Assembly (NCBI RefSeq): GCF_006494715.1
Contig: NZ_CP041151.1
Span: 3,906,001-3,970,000 of the forward strand
DNA length: 64,000 nt
Reading direction: 5' to 3'
DNA from: Shewanella sp. SNU WT4
Lineage (GTDB): Bacteria > Pseudomonadota > Gammaproteobacteria > Enterobacterales > Shewanellaceae
Shown here one piece after another: positions 8,650 through 16,628 of this stretch. The stretch's first letter is position 1; each line of letters starts with the position of its first letter. Below the pieces are notes generated by a model. That model was not told the DNA's origin. It ran no database searches and saw only the letters and a list, made by a program, of their open reading frames with translations. The position numbers were made by a program, and so were the translations under genes.

Positions 8650-8735
8650 TGGTACCAGTGGCCAGACTCGAACTGGCACGCTTTAAGGGCGGGGGATTTT
8701 GAATCCCCTGTGTCTACCGATTTCACCACACTGGC
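8650..8735 (-). tRNA. tRNA-Leu (anticodon CAA)
   Basis: The 86-nt gene folds as a class II tRNA. The acceptor pairs GCCAGTG with CACTGGT (G1 against U72 as a wobble), with A73 and an encoded CCA. The D-loop holds GGTAGAC, the anticodon stem is GGGGA/TCCCC with loop TTCAAAA giving anticodon CAA, there is a long variable arm, and the T-loop is GTTCGAGTC. It decodes UUG. It is a single gene with its own promoter and terminator. Its 3' end faces the integrase remnant, and tRNA-Leu(CAA) genes are known integration targets for islands in other gammaproteobacteria. Confidence 0.95.
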
Positions 8736-8778
8736 ATCTACATGTTTCGCAATCACTGTGTCACTGCGAATGTCAGGC

Positions 8779-8806
8779 ATTATACATAGCCTATGGCCAA
8801 TGACAA
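8779..8806 (-). promoter_or_regulatory. Sigma70 promoter of tRNA-Leu
   Basis: On the minus strand there is a -35 box TTGTCA and a perfect -10 box TATAAT separated by 16 bp. They lie about 45 bp upstream of the first tRNA base. Confidence 0.75.
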
Positions 8807-9018
8807 GCCTCTGTTTTCACTCAATGATGCAAGTGCACACTTTTACAGCAAAGCGGCTATTAGCACACCCTCACTTGCGTGAATGCTCGCATTAATCACT
8901 CTCAATGCCAGCTAAAAACACCACAGCGCAACAATTGAGAAACATTTGATCAAGATCATTATGCTTGCGCCATAAGTAATTTAGGATTGCCACCATTAGG
9001 GATGATGGAGATGACTTT

Positions 9019-9153
9019 ATGGCTTTTTGGATGGATTTGATGTTTGGCAACGCGATTGGTTTACTGTCTATGCTAGTGATTTTTAGCACACTCGCCATCA
9101 TCAGTTATCTTGGCTGGATGATAGTTAAAAAATCAGCCGATCCTACGGCTTAA
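9019..9153 (+). CDS. DUF3149 small membrane protein
   Basis: This is a 44-residue protein with one hydrophobic helix. The sequence MAFWMDLMFGNAIGLLSMLV followed by IFSTLAIISYLGW fits the DUF3149 pattern (short start, LFGNxIGLLS, one transmembrane helix, short basic tail). The start is supported by GGAG about 9 bp upstream. It stands alone between the tRNA-Leu region and the SieB-like gene. The function of the family is unknown; an inner-membrane location is likely. Confidence 0.7.
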   Translation: MAFWMDLMFGNAIGLLSMLVIFSTLAIISYLGWMIVKKSADPTA

Positions 9154-9259
9154 TCAGCATAGCCTTTAGCGCCTATTATCGAATCGATAGGCGCTAACGC
9201 TTTGAGTGCTAATGGCTTCAGTATTAACTTTAAGTTTTAGTCCGTTAATTATTAGCGCC

Positions 9260-9871
9260 TTAAGCCACATGCTTACGGTTTTGCACCAGTTGATTCATAA
9301 AAGCTGGGCGAGTGCGCAATAATAACTGCATCTCTTCAGGATTCGGCTCCCCCGCTGGTAGGCGCAATATTTTACGATTTAAGTAACTGCGTGCTTTAAG
9401 GGCGATGCGATAATCAGCGGTCGGCCCATGAATGGCGTAATGATGTTCATTGCCCACACATTGCAATATACCGCTATTAGCAAGACCCTTTACCGCCATA
9501 TCATTGATGGGCAAAGTTAACACGCTCTTTGCTTGTAAAAAAAATTCGCGTAGCACTGCGCGTTCAGCCAAATCGAGCACGGACACTTTTTGCTCTATGG
9601 TTTCGCCTAAGCGCTTATCTTTTAATAAGCTTATGGCTTCATCCATCAAAAAACTCATGATACGGCTAACAAAATAGGCTGCGGCAATCAGCATAATTAA
9701 ACCAATAAAATGATCGTAAGCCGCCACCACATCGGCCACTCGTAGCCATTCCAGCAAGGACACAGGCATGATAAGTAAGGCGGTTGAGGCTAACAGTAAC
9801 CATAACATGACAGTCACCAGATGCTCTTGCGATCCTTTATGTTTGAATGAGTTAACTATATTTTTATACAT
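9260..9871 (-). CDS. SieB-like superinfection-exclusion family membrane protein
   Basis: The protein has about 203 residues and two transmembrane segments near residues 20-40 and 50-72. A soluble C-terminal part contains SVLDLAERAVLREFFLQAK and TLPINDMAVKGLANSGIL, a pattern I associate with the superinfection exclusion B family. In phage P22, SieB aborts the growth of some superinfecting phages; chromosomal homologues have no proven role. I chose the inner ATG (MYKNIVNSF); an ATG 32 codons upstream would add a hydrophobic extension. It is monocistronic, facing the DUF3149 gene, and lies about 1 kb from the integrase scar, so origin from the mobile element is possible but not shown. Confidence 0.65.
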   Translation of the reverse strand: MYKNIVNSFKHKGSQEHLVTVMLWLLLASTALLIMPVSLLEWLRVADVVAAYDHFIGLIMLIAAAYFVSRIMSFLMDEAISLLKDKRLGETIEQKVSVLDLAERAVLREFFLQAKSVLTLPINDMAVKGLANSGILQCVGNEHHYAIHGPTADYRIALKARSYLNRKILRLPAGEPNPEEMQLLLRTRPAFMNQLVQNRKHVA

Positions 9872-10036
9872 TGCTAGTATCCGCCGCCAGAGAATTGACT
9901 TACCGCTACTTACTGCCAAATCTAGCAATATAAATGCCAAGATATGGCTAAATTGATACCGACTCACTCAGCAGAGCTCACTATCGACGACTATGATTAG
10001 TCTATTGTCTGAGGTTAAGGAAAACCTTTCGCGGCT

Positions 10037-11623
10037 ATGTGGATATTTTTAAAGCAATTTAATGGCTCAAAAAAAGATAAGCGCATCTGGCTTGGCATCA
10101 TGCTCGCTTGCTTACTTTCAGTGTTAATTATTTCAGGCTTACAGCTGGCCTTCTTTTATCATGAACATAAACAGCATCAACAGCAGCAACTCACCCAACT
10201 CAGTCAGCAACTCGCCAAGCAACTATCTCAATCCAATCAGTTACAGACTAGCGCACAAATCGAGCACACATTAGCCATCATCACAGCTATGCCACAAGTG
10301 GGCGCCGCCAGTATTAAGCTTGGTGAGCACGACTATCAGGCGGGTGCTATCAATGCGCGCTTGTTTCAAGTGAACCAAGCCATTAATGCCGGTAAGGCCG
10401 AGCTAATGCTGCAATCGTCTAGTCATGTTAACCAACAACCCTTTATCCATTTAGCCTTATCCACCTTAATTCTCAGTAGCTTACAAACCTTGTTAGTGGG
10501 GATGATGGCGTTGTTTTTACTGTGGCATTTTGTCAGCCGCCATTTGCGCCAGTTAAGCCAGTATTGCGACCAACTGATGAACGATGACAAGGTGCCAGCC
10601 TTAGTGTTCGCCGATGTCAGCCGGCATTCTGATTTCAATAAAGTGGCAGCGGCTATCAATAAAATTCAGCAATATTTGCGCCATTCTTATGGGCAATTAT
10701 TGCAATCCAAGCAGACCTTAGAAGAAGTGTTTAATGAACGTAATCAGTTATTACAAAACGAATTGGCTTATAAAGAGGAACTGCGAAAGCAGATAAAAGA
10801 GCAAACCAAGGAAGTGGAACAGTCGTTATTACTGTTAAGTCATACCCAGCGCATCATGGTTGAGCAGGAAAAAATGGCGGCCTTAAGCGGTTTAGTCACA
10901 GGGGTGGCGCATGAGATTAACACCCCAATTGGCGTGTGTTTAACGGCGGCCAGTAGTCAGCAAGAATCTTTACAACAAATAGAAACCTTACTGCCCTTGC
11001 CCAGCACCAGCATGGATGACATTACCGATAGATTGCAAGAATGCGATTTAGCCAGCAGGCTCATCATTAACAATGTCACTAAGGCGGGGGAATTAATTCA
11101 GCGTTTTAAAACTGTGGCGGCGCAGCAATGCATTGAATCGCGCTACAGTAAAAATCTATGGCAAGTGGTGGAAGAAATTGAGCAGGCGGTAAACAGCAAG
11201 TTTGCCGACTTTGATGTCAAAGTAACACTGCGCATCGATGCGTCACTGCATGTTACTACCGATCAGAATTTATTAAGCCAAATCATCAGCAATCTTATGA
11301 CTAATAGCTATTGCCACGCCTTTAGTGCTGGGCGCGACAATCAGCTGATTGTCAGCGCGCAAACTGAAGCGTCGCAAGTAATTGTGACGGTTGAAGATAA
11401 TGGCGCCGGCGTATCCGCTATCGAGCAGAGTAAAATATTTGAGCCCTTCTACACCACGCGCCGCAGCGCCGGCAATACTGGCTTAGGTTTGTCGGCAGCC
11501 TTTAACGCTGCCACTCAGCTTCAAGGACAATTGAGTTATAGCGCTGGCTCAATTGGCGCTTGTTTCATTTTAAATATACCGGCGGAATACTATTACTCAG
11601 GGGATATTGAGTTTTTTGATTAG
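10037..11623 (+). CDS. Membrane sensor histidine kinase
   Basis: This 528-residue protein has a first transmembrane helix at about 21-43, a periplasmic region of about 90 residues very rich in Gln and His, and a second helix at about 143-165. A coiled-coil region (about 205-275, including the run ELRKQIKEQTKEVEQ) leads to the dimerisation motif GVAHEINTPIGV with phospho-accepting H292. The ATPase domain shows the N box (LMTNSYCHAF), G1 (VEDNGAGV), F (FEPFYTT) and G2 (NTGLGL) motifs. No receiver domain or adjacent response regulator gene is present, so it is an orphan kinase whose signal and partner are unknown. Confidence 0.88.
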   Translation: MWIFLKQFNGSKKDKRIWLGIMLACLLSVLIISGLQLAFFYHEHKQHQQQQLTQLSQQLAKQLSQSNQLQTSAQIEHTLAIITAMPQVGAASIKLGEHDYQAGAINARLFQVNQAINAGKAELMLQSSSHVNQQPFIHLALSTLILSSLQTLLVGMMALFLLWHFVSRHLRQLSQYCDQLMNDDKVPALVFADVSRHSDFNKVAAAINKIQQYLRHSYGQLLQSKQTLEEVFNERNQLLQNELAYKEELRKQIKEQTKEVEQSLLLLSHTQRIMVEQEKMAALSGLVTGVAHEINTPIGVCLTAASSQQESLQQIETLLPLPSTSMDDITDRLQECDLASRLIINNVTKAGELIQRFKTVAAQQCIESRYSKNLWQVVEEIEQAVNSKFADFDVKVTLRIDASLHVTTDQNLLSQIISNLMTNSYCHAFSAGRDNQLIVSAQTEASQVIVTVEDNGAGVSAIEQSKIFEPFYTTRRSAGNTGLGLSAAFNAATQLQGQLSYSAGSIGACFILNIPAEYYYSGDIEFFD

Positions 11624-11634
11624 TAGCCCAGCAC

Positions 11635-12438
11635 TTACGCATTAGCCGCCGCGGCTAATTTAGTTAGCACTCGACTCACTGCCACAAAAGCAAAGGTGCC
11701 AGTAACCACAGTAACGGCACCAAAACCTGAGCTGCAATCCATGCGCATACTGCCACCTTGTTCAGGTTTAGAGTGACAGACTTGGCCATCTTGCCCAGGG
11801 TAAGTTAAATGCTCAGTGGAGAACACAGCGTCGACGCCAAACTTACGGTCAACATTTTTACTGAAGTTATATTCGCGCCGTAAAATATTACGCACCTTGG
11901 CTAACAGCGGATCTTGAATCGTTCGCGCTAAATCAACAATCTGAATTTGAGTCGGATCTTTTTGTCCACCAGCGCCGCCAATGGTAATGAGCTTAATTTT
12001 ATTACGCTTACACCAAGCAATTAACGCCGCTTTGGGCTTAACCGCATCGATACAATCCACCACATAAGCAGGCTTAGTGGCATCGGTTGGTAAATATTCG
12101 GCCAAATTATCGCTACTTAAAAAGTCTTCAATCTGAGTGACTTGGCATTCTGGATTAATCTCAAGAATACGCTGCGCCATGACTTCCACTTTTGATTGAC
12201 CAACCGTTGAGGCTAACGCATGAATTTGACGGTTAGTGTTGGTCACGCAGATATCATCAAGATCCATCAAGCTAATATGACCGATACCGCTGCGCGCTAA
12301 GGCTTCTGCCACCCAAGTCCCCACGCCACCAATGCCTATGACTAATACCTGACTCGCGGCAAAGCGCTCTAGTGCATTCGCACCATATAAACGGCCGATA
12401 CCGCCAAAGCGATTAAGATAGCCTGCTGACAATGTCAT
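11635..12438 (-). CDS. tcdA: tRNA threonylcarbamoyladenosine dehydratase TcdA (CsdL)
   Basis: TcdA uses ATP to cyclise the t6A37 modification of ANN-decoding tRNAs into ct6A. It belongs to the E1/MoeB/ThiF superfamily. The glycine-rich nucleotide motif VLVIGIGGVGTWVAEALARS occurs near residues 33-52, followed by LMDLDDICVTNTNRQIHAL, which carries the conserved Asp and Arg residues. A C-terminal hydrophobic segment (FGAVTVVTGTFAFVAVSRVL) matches the membrane-associating tail of the family. I preferred the ATG at MTLSAGYLNRF because AGGTG sits 7 bp upstream. It is convergent with the histidine kinase gene and appears monocistronic; no csdA/csdE is adjacent. Confidence 0.93.
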   Translation of the reverse strand: MTLSAGYLNRFGGIGRLYGANALERFAASQVLVIGIGGVGTWVAEALARSGIGHISLMDLDDICVTNTNRQIHALASTVGQSKVEVMAQRILEINPECQVTQIEDFLSSDNLAEYLPTDATKPAYVVDCIDAVKPKAALIAWCKRNKIKLITIGGAGGQKDPTQIQIVDLARTIQDPLLAKVRNILRREYNFSKNVDRKFGVDAVFSTEHLTYPGQDGQVCHSKPEQGGSMRMDCSSGFGAVTVVTGTFAFVAVSRVLTKLAAAANA

Positions 12439-12874
12439 GTATTTCACCTATGGATTGCAATGAATGAGCGGCTTAACCACTCAGCTCAACGAAAATATGG
12501 ACGCGCGTGAGGGCGCAAAAATTAAGGCGATATTTTAGCAGAGCTCACCACTAGCGCAAACCATCCGATTTTTTTAAGGGGGAATACTTAAATAATAGCT
12601 TTAATGTCAGCCATATCAGCCGTATATGCTGATAGGAAAAGTAATTAATGAATAAGTTATGAATGAATTAGGTAAATAAATGGCACTCAATTGTTTTTCA
12701 TAAGTAAAACCCTGTTCAATATAGCGCCACCTCAACATCGACAGAGAGTTAGATCACATATTTCAGCCATAAATGTAGGCAGACTCCCGCGCACTACAAG
12801 TCAATCAGATACGATCTGTGAGTCAACATCTAATTGAAAACAAATACAATCCTATGGATTTTTGGGAGCAACAG
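12439..12874. other. Intergenic region before the first porin
   Basis: It carries the divergent promoters of tcdA and the first porin. A sequence on the minus strand at about 12741-12766 (ATGTGATCTA, then a poor second half) matches one half of a CRP site. This is only suggestive. No gene was found. Confidence 0.3.
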
Positions 12875-13918
12875 ATGCAACGCAAATTAATTTCTTCATC
12901 TATCATCGCGGCTTTAGCCTTAGCCTCTACTTCAGCCTTTGCTGCTGAGCCAAGCTTTTATGGTCGTTTAGACTTAGCATTGACCAATGCTGATGATGGC
13001 TACACTACCCAAAACAAAAAAAGCGGTACTGTATTAGAAAACAACTTCTCTCATATCGGTCTGAAAGGCAGCGAAACTATCGCTACCGGCTTTGATATCA
13101 TCTATCAAATGGAATTTCAGGTAGAGAACACTGGCCTTGAAGGCAGCAAAACCCCATTCAAAGCTCGTAACACTTTCTTAGGTTTAAAAACCTCACACGG
13201 CACAGTATTAATTGGCCGTAGCGATCCAGTATTCAAGCAGTCGGAAGGCAATGTTGATATGTTCGGCAACACCAATGCTGACATCGACCGCTTAGTGGCT
13301 GGCCAAGGCCGTGTTGCCGATGGTATCTGGTATTACTCACCTAAGTTTGCTGACTTAGTCACCTTTGATGCCACTTACTTAATGGCTGATAATCACGAAA
13401 CCAGCAAGGCCCAATACGCCTTAGGTGCCACTGTAGGTGATAAAGGCCTGAAGGCTCATAACTACTATGTCGCTGCTGCCTATATGGACGGTATCGAGAA
13501 CATCGAAGCTTACCGTGTAGTAGGCCAAGTTAAGTGTAATGACTTCAAGTTTGGCGCTTTATTCCAAAATACTCGCAGCCAAACTTATAGCAACCTTGAA
13601 GGTAACACTTACTTTGTTAACGCGGCTTACAACCTAAATGGCGTGAACCTGAAAGTGCAATTTGGTCAAGATGACAGTGGTTTAGGTGGCTTAGTGAAGA
13701 ACCTAGCGGCAGATCAAACTGATAGCAAAGGATTCCTTTCAACAGTTTCTGACGTTAGCCTGACCAACATCAGCGTGGGTGCGGATTACCGTTTAGCTAA
13801 GTCAACCTTAGTGTACGGTCAATTTGCTCACTACAGTGGTGATCTTAAGGCGACTGGCCGTGCCACTACCGATTTAGATGACAGCGTGTTATCTGTGGGC
13901 GTGCGTTACGACTTCTAA
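12875..13918 (+). CDS. Gram-negative trimeric porin, first of three tandem paralogues
   Basis: This 347-residue general porin has a signal peptide (MQRKLISSSIIAALALASTSAFAA) and the mature start EPSFYGRLDLALTN. It carries conserved porin segments (FSHIGLKGSETI, FKARNTFLGLKTSHGT, ADIDRLVAGQGRVADGIWYYSP) and a terminal Phe (GVRYDF). GGGAGCAACAG just upstream sets the start. It is probably a diffusion channel of the Omp35/OmpC type in the outer membrane. It is closely related to the next gene along its whole length. It contains one Cys (QVKCNDFKFG) where the paralogues have Ala/Leu or Arg/Phe, unusual for a porin. It is followed by its own terminator and is not in an operon with the next copy. 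Confidence 0.92.
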   Translation: MQRKLISSSIIAALALASTSAFAAEPSFYGRLDLALTNADDGYTTQNKKSGTVLENNFSHIGLKGSETIATGFDIIYQMEFQVENTGLEGSKTPFKARNTFLGLKTSHGTVLIGRSDPVFKQSEGNVDMFGNTNADIDRLVAGQGRVADGIWYYSPKFADLVTFDATYLMADNHETSKAQYALGATVGDKGLKAHNYYVAAAYMDGIENIEAYRVVGQVKCNDFKFGALFQNTRSQTYSNLEGNTYFVNAAYNLNGVNLKVQFGQDDSGLGGLVKNLAADQTDSKGFLSTVSDVSLTNISVGADYRLAKSTLVYGQFAHYSGDLKATGRATTDLDDSVLSVGVRYDF

Positions 13919-13950
13919 GACGGCTTAATCGCCCGTCTAAACCTGTAAAA

Positions 13951-13974
13951 AAGCGGCCTTGAGCCGCTTTTTTT
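13951..13974 (+). terminator. Terminator of the first porin
   Basis: The hairpin AAGCGGC-CTTGA-GCCGCTT is followed by a T run, about 30 bp after the porin stop codon. Confidence 0.9.
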
Positions 13975-14246
13975 ATGGACATAGATAAATATTCAACCTC
14001 TGCCCTAGGGGGCTAGTGCCATCAAAGCATCGTACTCGCTGCGCAAAAATCATCCGCCCAAAAAGACGCCTAAATGATTAAGATTAATTCAACTTTAGTG
14101 GTAAATAGCTAAAAGTTTGAACTAACACACAATTTTACCAAAACAAAACTGTGAGAATAGTAGGTAATTTGTTACCGATTAGGATATCGGCAGCAATTGA
14201 GGATTCAAATAACTAACAAATCTACGGATGTTTTAGGGAGCAACAC
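13975..14246. promoter_or_regulatory. Promoter region of the second porin
   Basis: This is about 270 bp without a gene. It ends in TTTTAGGGAGCAACAC directly before the start codon, very like the TTTTGGGAGCAACAG in front of the first porin. The rest of the two upstream regions is not obviously alike. No operator could be named with confidence. Confidence 0.4.
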
Positions 14247-15278
14247 ATGAAGCACACAGTTATTTCCGCTACTATCGCCTCGTTACTGGCACTGTCATCA
14301 GCTGCCGCCATGGCCGATGGTCCTAATTTCTATGGTCGCTTAGATTTATCTGTGACTAACTCAGATACAGGTGCTACGACCCAAAATGGTAAAGAAGGCA
14401 CTGTCTTAGAGAATAACTTCTCATTATTAGGCGTGAATGGTAGCGAGAAGCTGTTTGACGGCGTTGATGTTATCTACCAGATGGAATTCCAAGTAGAAAA
14501 CACCACCATTGAAGGCGGCAACAACCCATTTAAAGCCCGTAATACTTTCTTAGGTTTAAAAACTGACTACGGTACTGCGTTAGTGGGTCGTAACGATACA
14601 GTATTTAAGCAAGCTGAAGGCGGCGTCGATTTATTTGGTAATACTAACGCCGATATCGACCGTTTAGTGGCAGGCCAAACCCGTAGCGCTGACGGTATTT
14701 GGTACTACTCACCTAAAATTGCTGATTTAATTACCTTAAATGCGACTTATCTGGTGGCAGATAACCAAGCTGACACTCGTGACACTCAGTACGCATTAAG
14801 CGCTACTTTAGGTGATAGTGCTCTTAAGGCTCAAAACTATTATGTCGCGGCTGCCTATAACGATGGCATTAGTGGCATTGAAGCGTGGCGTGGTGTGGCT
14901 CAAGTAAAATTGGCCGACTTTAAGATTGGTGGTTTGTTCCAAAAATCAGAAAGCCAAGTATCAGGCCAATCCAACATGGAAGGTAACAGCTATTTAGTCA
15001 ACGTAGCTTACAACCTCAATGGAGTTAACCTGAAAGCTGAATACGCCAAAGATGAATCAGGCTTAGGTAGCTACTTTAAGAATGCCGGTGTTGTTGGTGC
15101 GAACACCACAGACGTTAACGTTAACAGCTACACAGTCGGTGCTGATTACCGTCTGAGTAAATCAACCTTAGTCTTTGGTCACTACGCTTACTACGAAGGT
15201 GACTACAAGCTGCTCAACAAGAACACTGAACTGAAAGACGACAACGTAGTGACTGTTGGTTTACGTTACGATTTCTAA
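14247..15278 (+). CDS. Gram-negative trimeric porin, second of three tandem paralogues
   Basis: This 343-residue porin has signal peptide MKHTVISATIASLLALSSAAAMA and mature start DGPNFYGRLDLSVTNSDTG. It is highly similar to the gene upstream over its full length (same VLENNFS, FKARNTFLGLKT, NTNADIDRLVAGQ and YYVAAAY segments) and ends in GLRYDF. Differences concentrate in regions that would form external loops. A GGGAG ribosome site sits 6 bp before the ATG. It has its own promoter region and a terminator. It probably arose by tandem duplication; the copies may be expressed under different conditions (inference). Confidence 0.92.
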   Translation: MKHTVISATIASLLALSSAAAMADGPNFYGRLDLSVTNSDTGATTQNGKEGTVLENNFSLLGVNGSEKLFDGVDVIYQMEFQVENTTIEGGNNPFKARNTFLGLKTDYGTALVGRNDTVFKQAEGGVDLFGNTNADIDRLVAGQTRSADGIWYYSPKIADLITLNATYLVADNQADTRDTQYALSATLGDSALKAQNYYVAAAYNDGISGIEAWRGVAQVKLADFKIGGLFQKSESQVSGQSNMEGNSYLVNVAYNLNGVNLKAEYAKDESGLGSYFKNAGVVGANTTDVNVNSYTVGADYRLSKSTLVFGHYAYYEGDYKLLNKNTELKDDNVVTVGLRYDF

Positions 15279-15299
15279 AAAGAGACTGGTGCTCTTATC

Positions 15300-15326
15300 C
15301 AAAGCGGCCTCGGCCGCTTTTTTTTG
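15300..15326 (+). terminator. Terminator of the second porin
   Basis: The hairpin AAAGCGGCC-TC-GGCCGCTTT is followed by a run of Ts about 20 bp after the stop codon. Confidence 0.9.
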
Positions 15327-15463
15327 TTTTTTGCAAAATGAAAAATAAGGATTATTGACTACACTTTGCCAGTGCCAAGCCCAGTGTAACGGCCATAAGA
15401 AGCTTTGGGCTCAGCATATTAGCGCTACACGCGCGCATAATGAATGCACTGGAGGGAGTGAAT

Positions 15464-16543
15464 ATGAAGCAAGTCAAACAAGTGTTATCTCTGTCGGCGT
15501 TGGCTCTGGCCATCTTAAGTGTGGAAGCAAGCGCCAGCGGTCCCACCATCTATGGCAGCTTAGAGTTAGCGCTGGCCCACACCGACCAAGGCCGAGCAAT
15601 CAACCCTAATCCCAATGGCAATGGCCGCGATGTCGTGGTTAACCCCGAGAGCGGCACCTTCTTAGAAAACAACTGGTCTTATGTTGGCTTTAAAGGGGTA
15701 GAGAAATTAACGGATGATTTTAGTGTTATCTATCAGATTGAAGTCTCAGTGCAAGATGGCAATGTCGCAGGGGTTGAAGATCCCATATCAAGCCGCAATA
15801 CTTTTTTAGGCTTTGATACCTCTTGGGGCACTTTTACCTTCGGCCGCACCGATACCGCGTTTTATAATGCCGAAGGTAATGTTGATGTGTTTGATAATAC
15901 TAACGCTTGGATGGCGCAGTTAATGCCAGGGGAAGATAGACAGAGCAATAGCGTTAACTATGTATCCCCAAGTTTTGGCTCGCAGCAATTTGCGGTAAGC
16001 GGCACAGTATTAATGAATGATGATAATTCCACTTCAGATTATCCCTTTTCAGTAGCCACCACCTTAGGCGATCCCGATCTGCAAAGTACCTTGTACTATG
16101 TGTCAGCGGCTTATAGTAAAGATGTTGAAGATTTTAAGGGCTATCGCGGCGCCGCGCAGGTGCGCTTTAATGACTTAAAACTTGGGGCAATTTTTCAAAA
16201 TTCTGAGCACATAACCTTGCGCAATATCGACGGCAACATGTATTACGTCACCGCCCAATATAATCTTAATAAACTCAATCTCGATGGCGTGAACTTAAAG
16301 GCCATGTATGGCCAAGATCAAACTGGGCTTGGGGATTATTTTCAAGGCATAGTGGCATTAAATAGCAATATTAGTGATGTGCAAGTCGAGCAATTGACCT
16401 TAGGCGCCAATTATCATGCCTCGCAAGCCGCTATCTTTTATGCTTTCTGGGCCAATTACAAAACTGACTATGATCTTAACGACGTCGCCCAAGATGTCGG
16501 CACTGAGAACGTTTATACCTTAGGGCTGAGATATTACTTCTAA
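15464..16543 (+). CDS. Gram-negative trimeric porin, diverged third paralogue
   Basis: This 359-residue porin has signal peptide MKQVKQVLSLSALALAILSVEASA and mature start SGPTIYGSLELALAHT. It keeps the family layout (FLENNWSYVGFKGVEKL, SRNTFLGFDTSWGTFTFGRTD, NVDVFDNTNAW) and the terminal aromatic (GLRYYF). It is clearly less similar to the other two. An insertion of about 15 residues near residues 40-55 (PNPNGNGRDVVVNP) and loss of DIDRLVAG, present in both neighbours, suggest a changed pore or external loop. The start was chosen at the ATG preceded by GGAGGGAG. About 185 bp separate it from the second porin, beyond a terminator, so it has its own promoter. Confidence 0.9.
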   Translation: MKQVKQVLSLSALALAILSVEASASGPTIYGSLELALAHTDQGRAINPNPNGNGRDVVVNPESGTFLENNWSYVGFKGVEKLTDDFSVIYQIEVSVQDGNVAGVEDPISSRNTFLGFDTSWGTFTFGRTDTAFYNAEGNVDVFDNTNAWMAQLMPGEDRQSNSVNYVSPSFGSQQFAVSGTVLMNDDNSTSDYPFSVATTLGDPDLQSTLYYVSAAYSKDVEDFKGYRGAAQVRFNDLKLGAIFQNSEHITLRNIDGNMYYVTAQYNLNKLNLDGVNLKAMYGQDQTGLGDYFQGIVALNSNISDVQVEQLTLGANYHASQAAIFYAFWANYKTDYDLNDVAQDVGTENVYTLGLRYYF

Positions 16544-16561
16544 CGCGTTATGTTAAGCAGC

Positions 16562-16588
16562 AATAAGCCGCTCAATGAGCGGCTTATT
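16562..16588 (+). terminator. Terminator between the third porin and tpm
   Basis: A 12-bp stem, AATAAGCCGCTC with GAGCGGCTTATT, and a 3-base loop lie between two convergent genes. It can serve both directions weakly, since the flanking T runs are short. Confidence 0.7.
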
Positions 16589-16628
16589 TATTAGTGGTTC
16601 TTTATTAATAACGCTAATTGTCTCGCCA

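Noticed and set aside
8487..8895. Plus-strand frames across the tRNA-Leu gene, including the peptide MVPVARLELARFKGGGF
   Set aside because: This is the well-known false translation of the complement of a tRNA-Leu gene; the tRNA itself explains the sequence.
12741..12766. CRP site before the first porin
   Set aside because: Only one half-site fits well; kept as a remark, not as a called operator.
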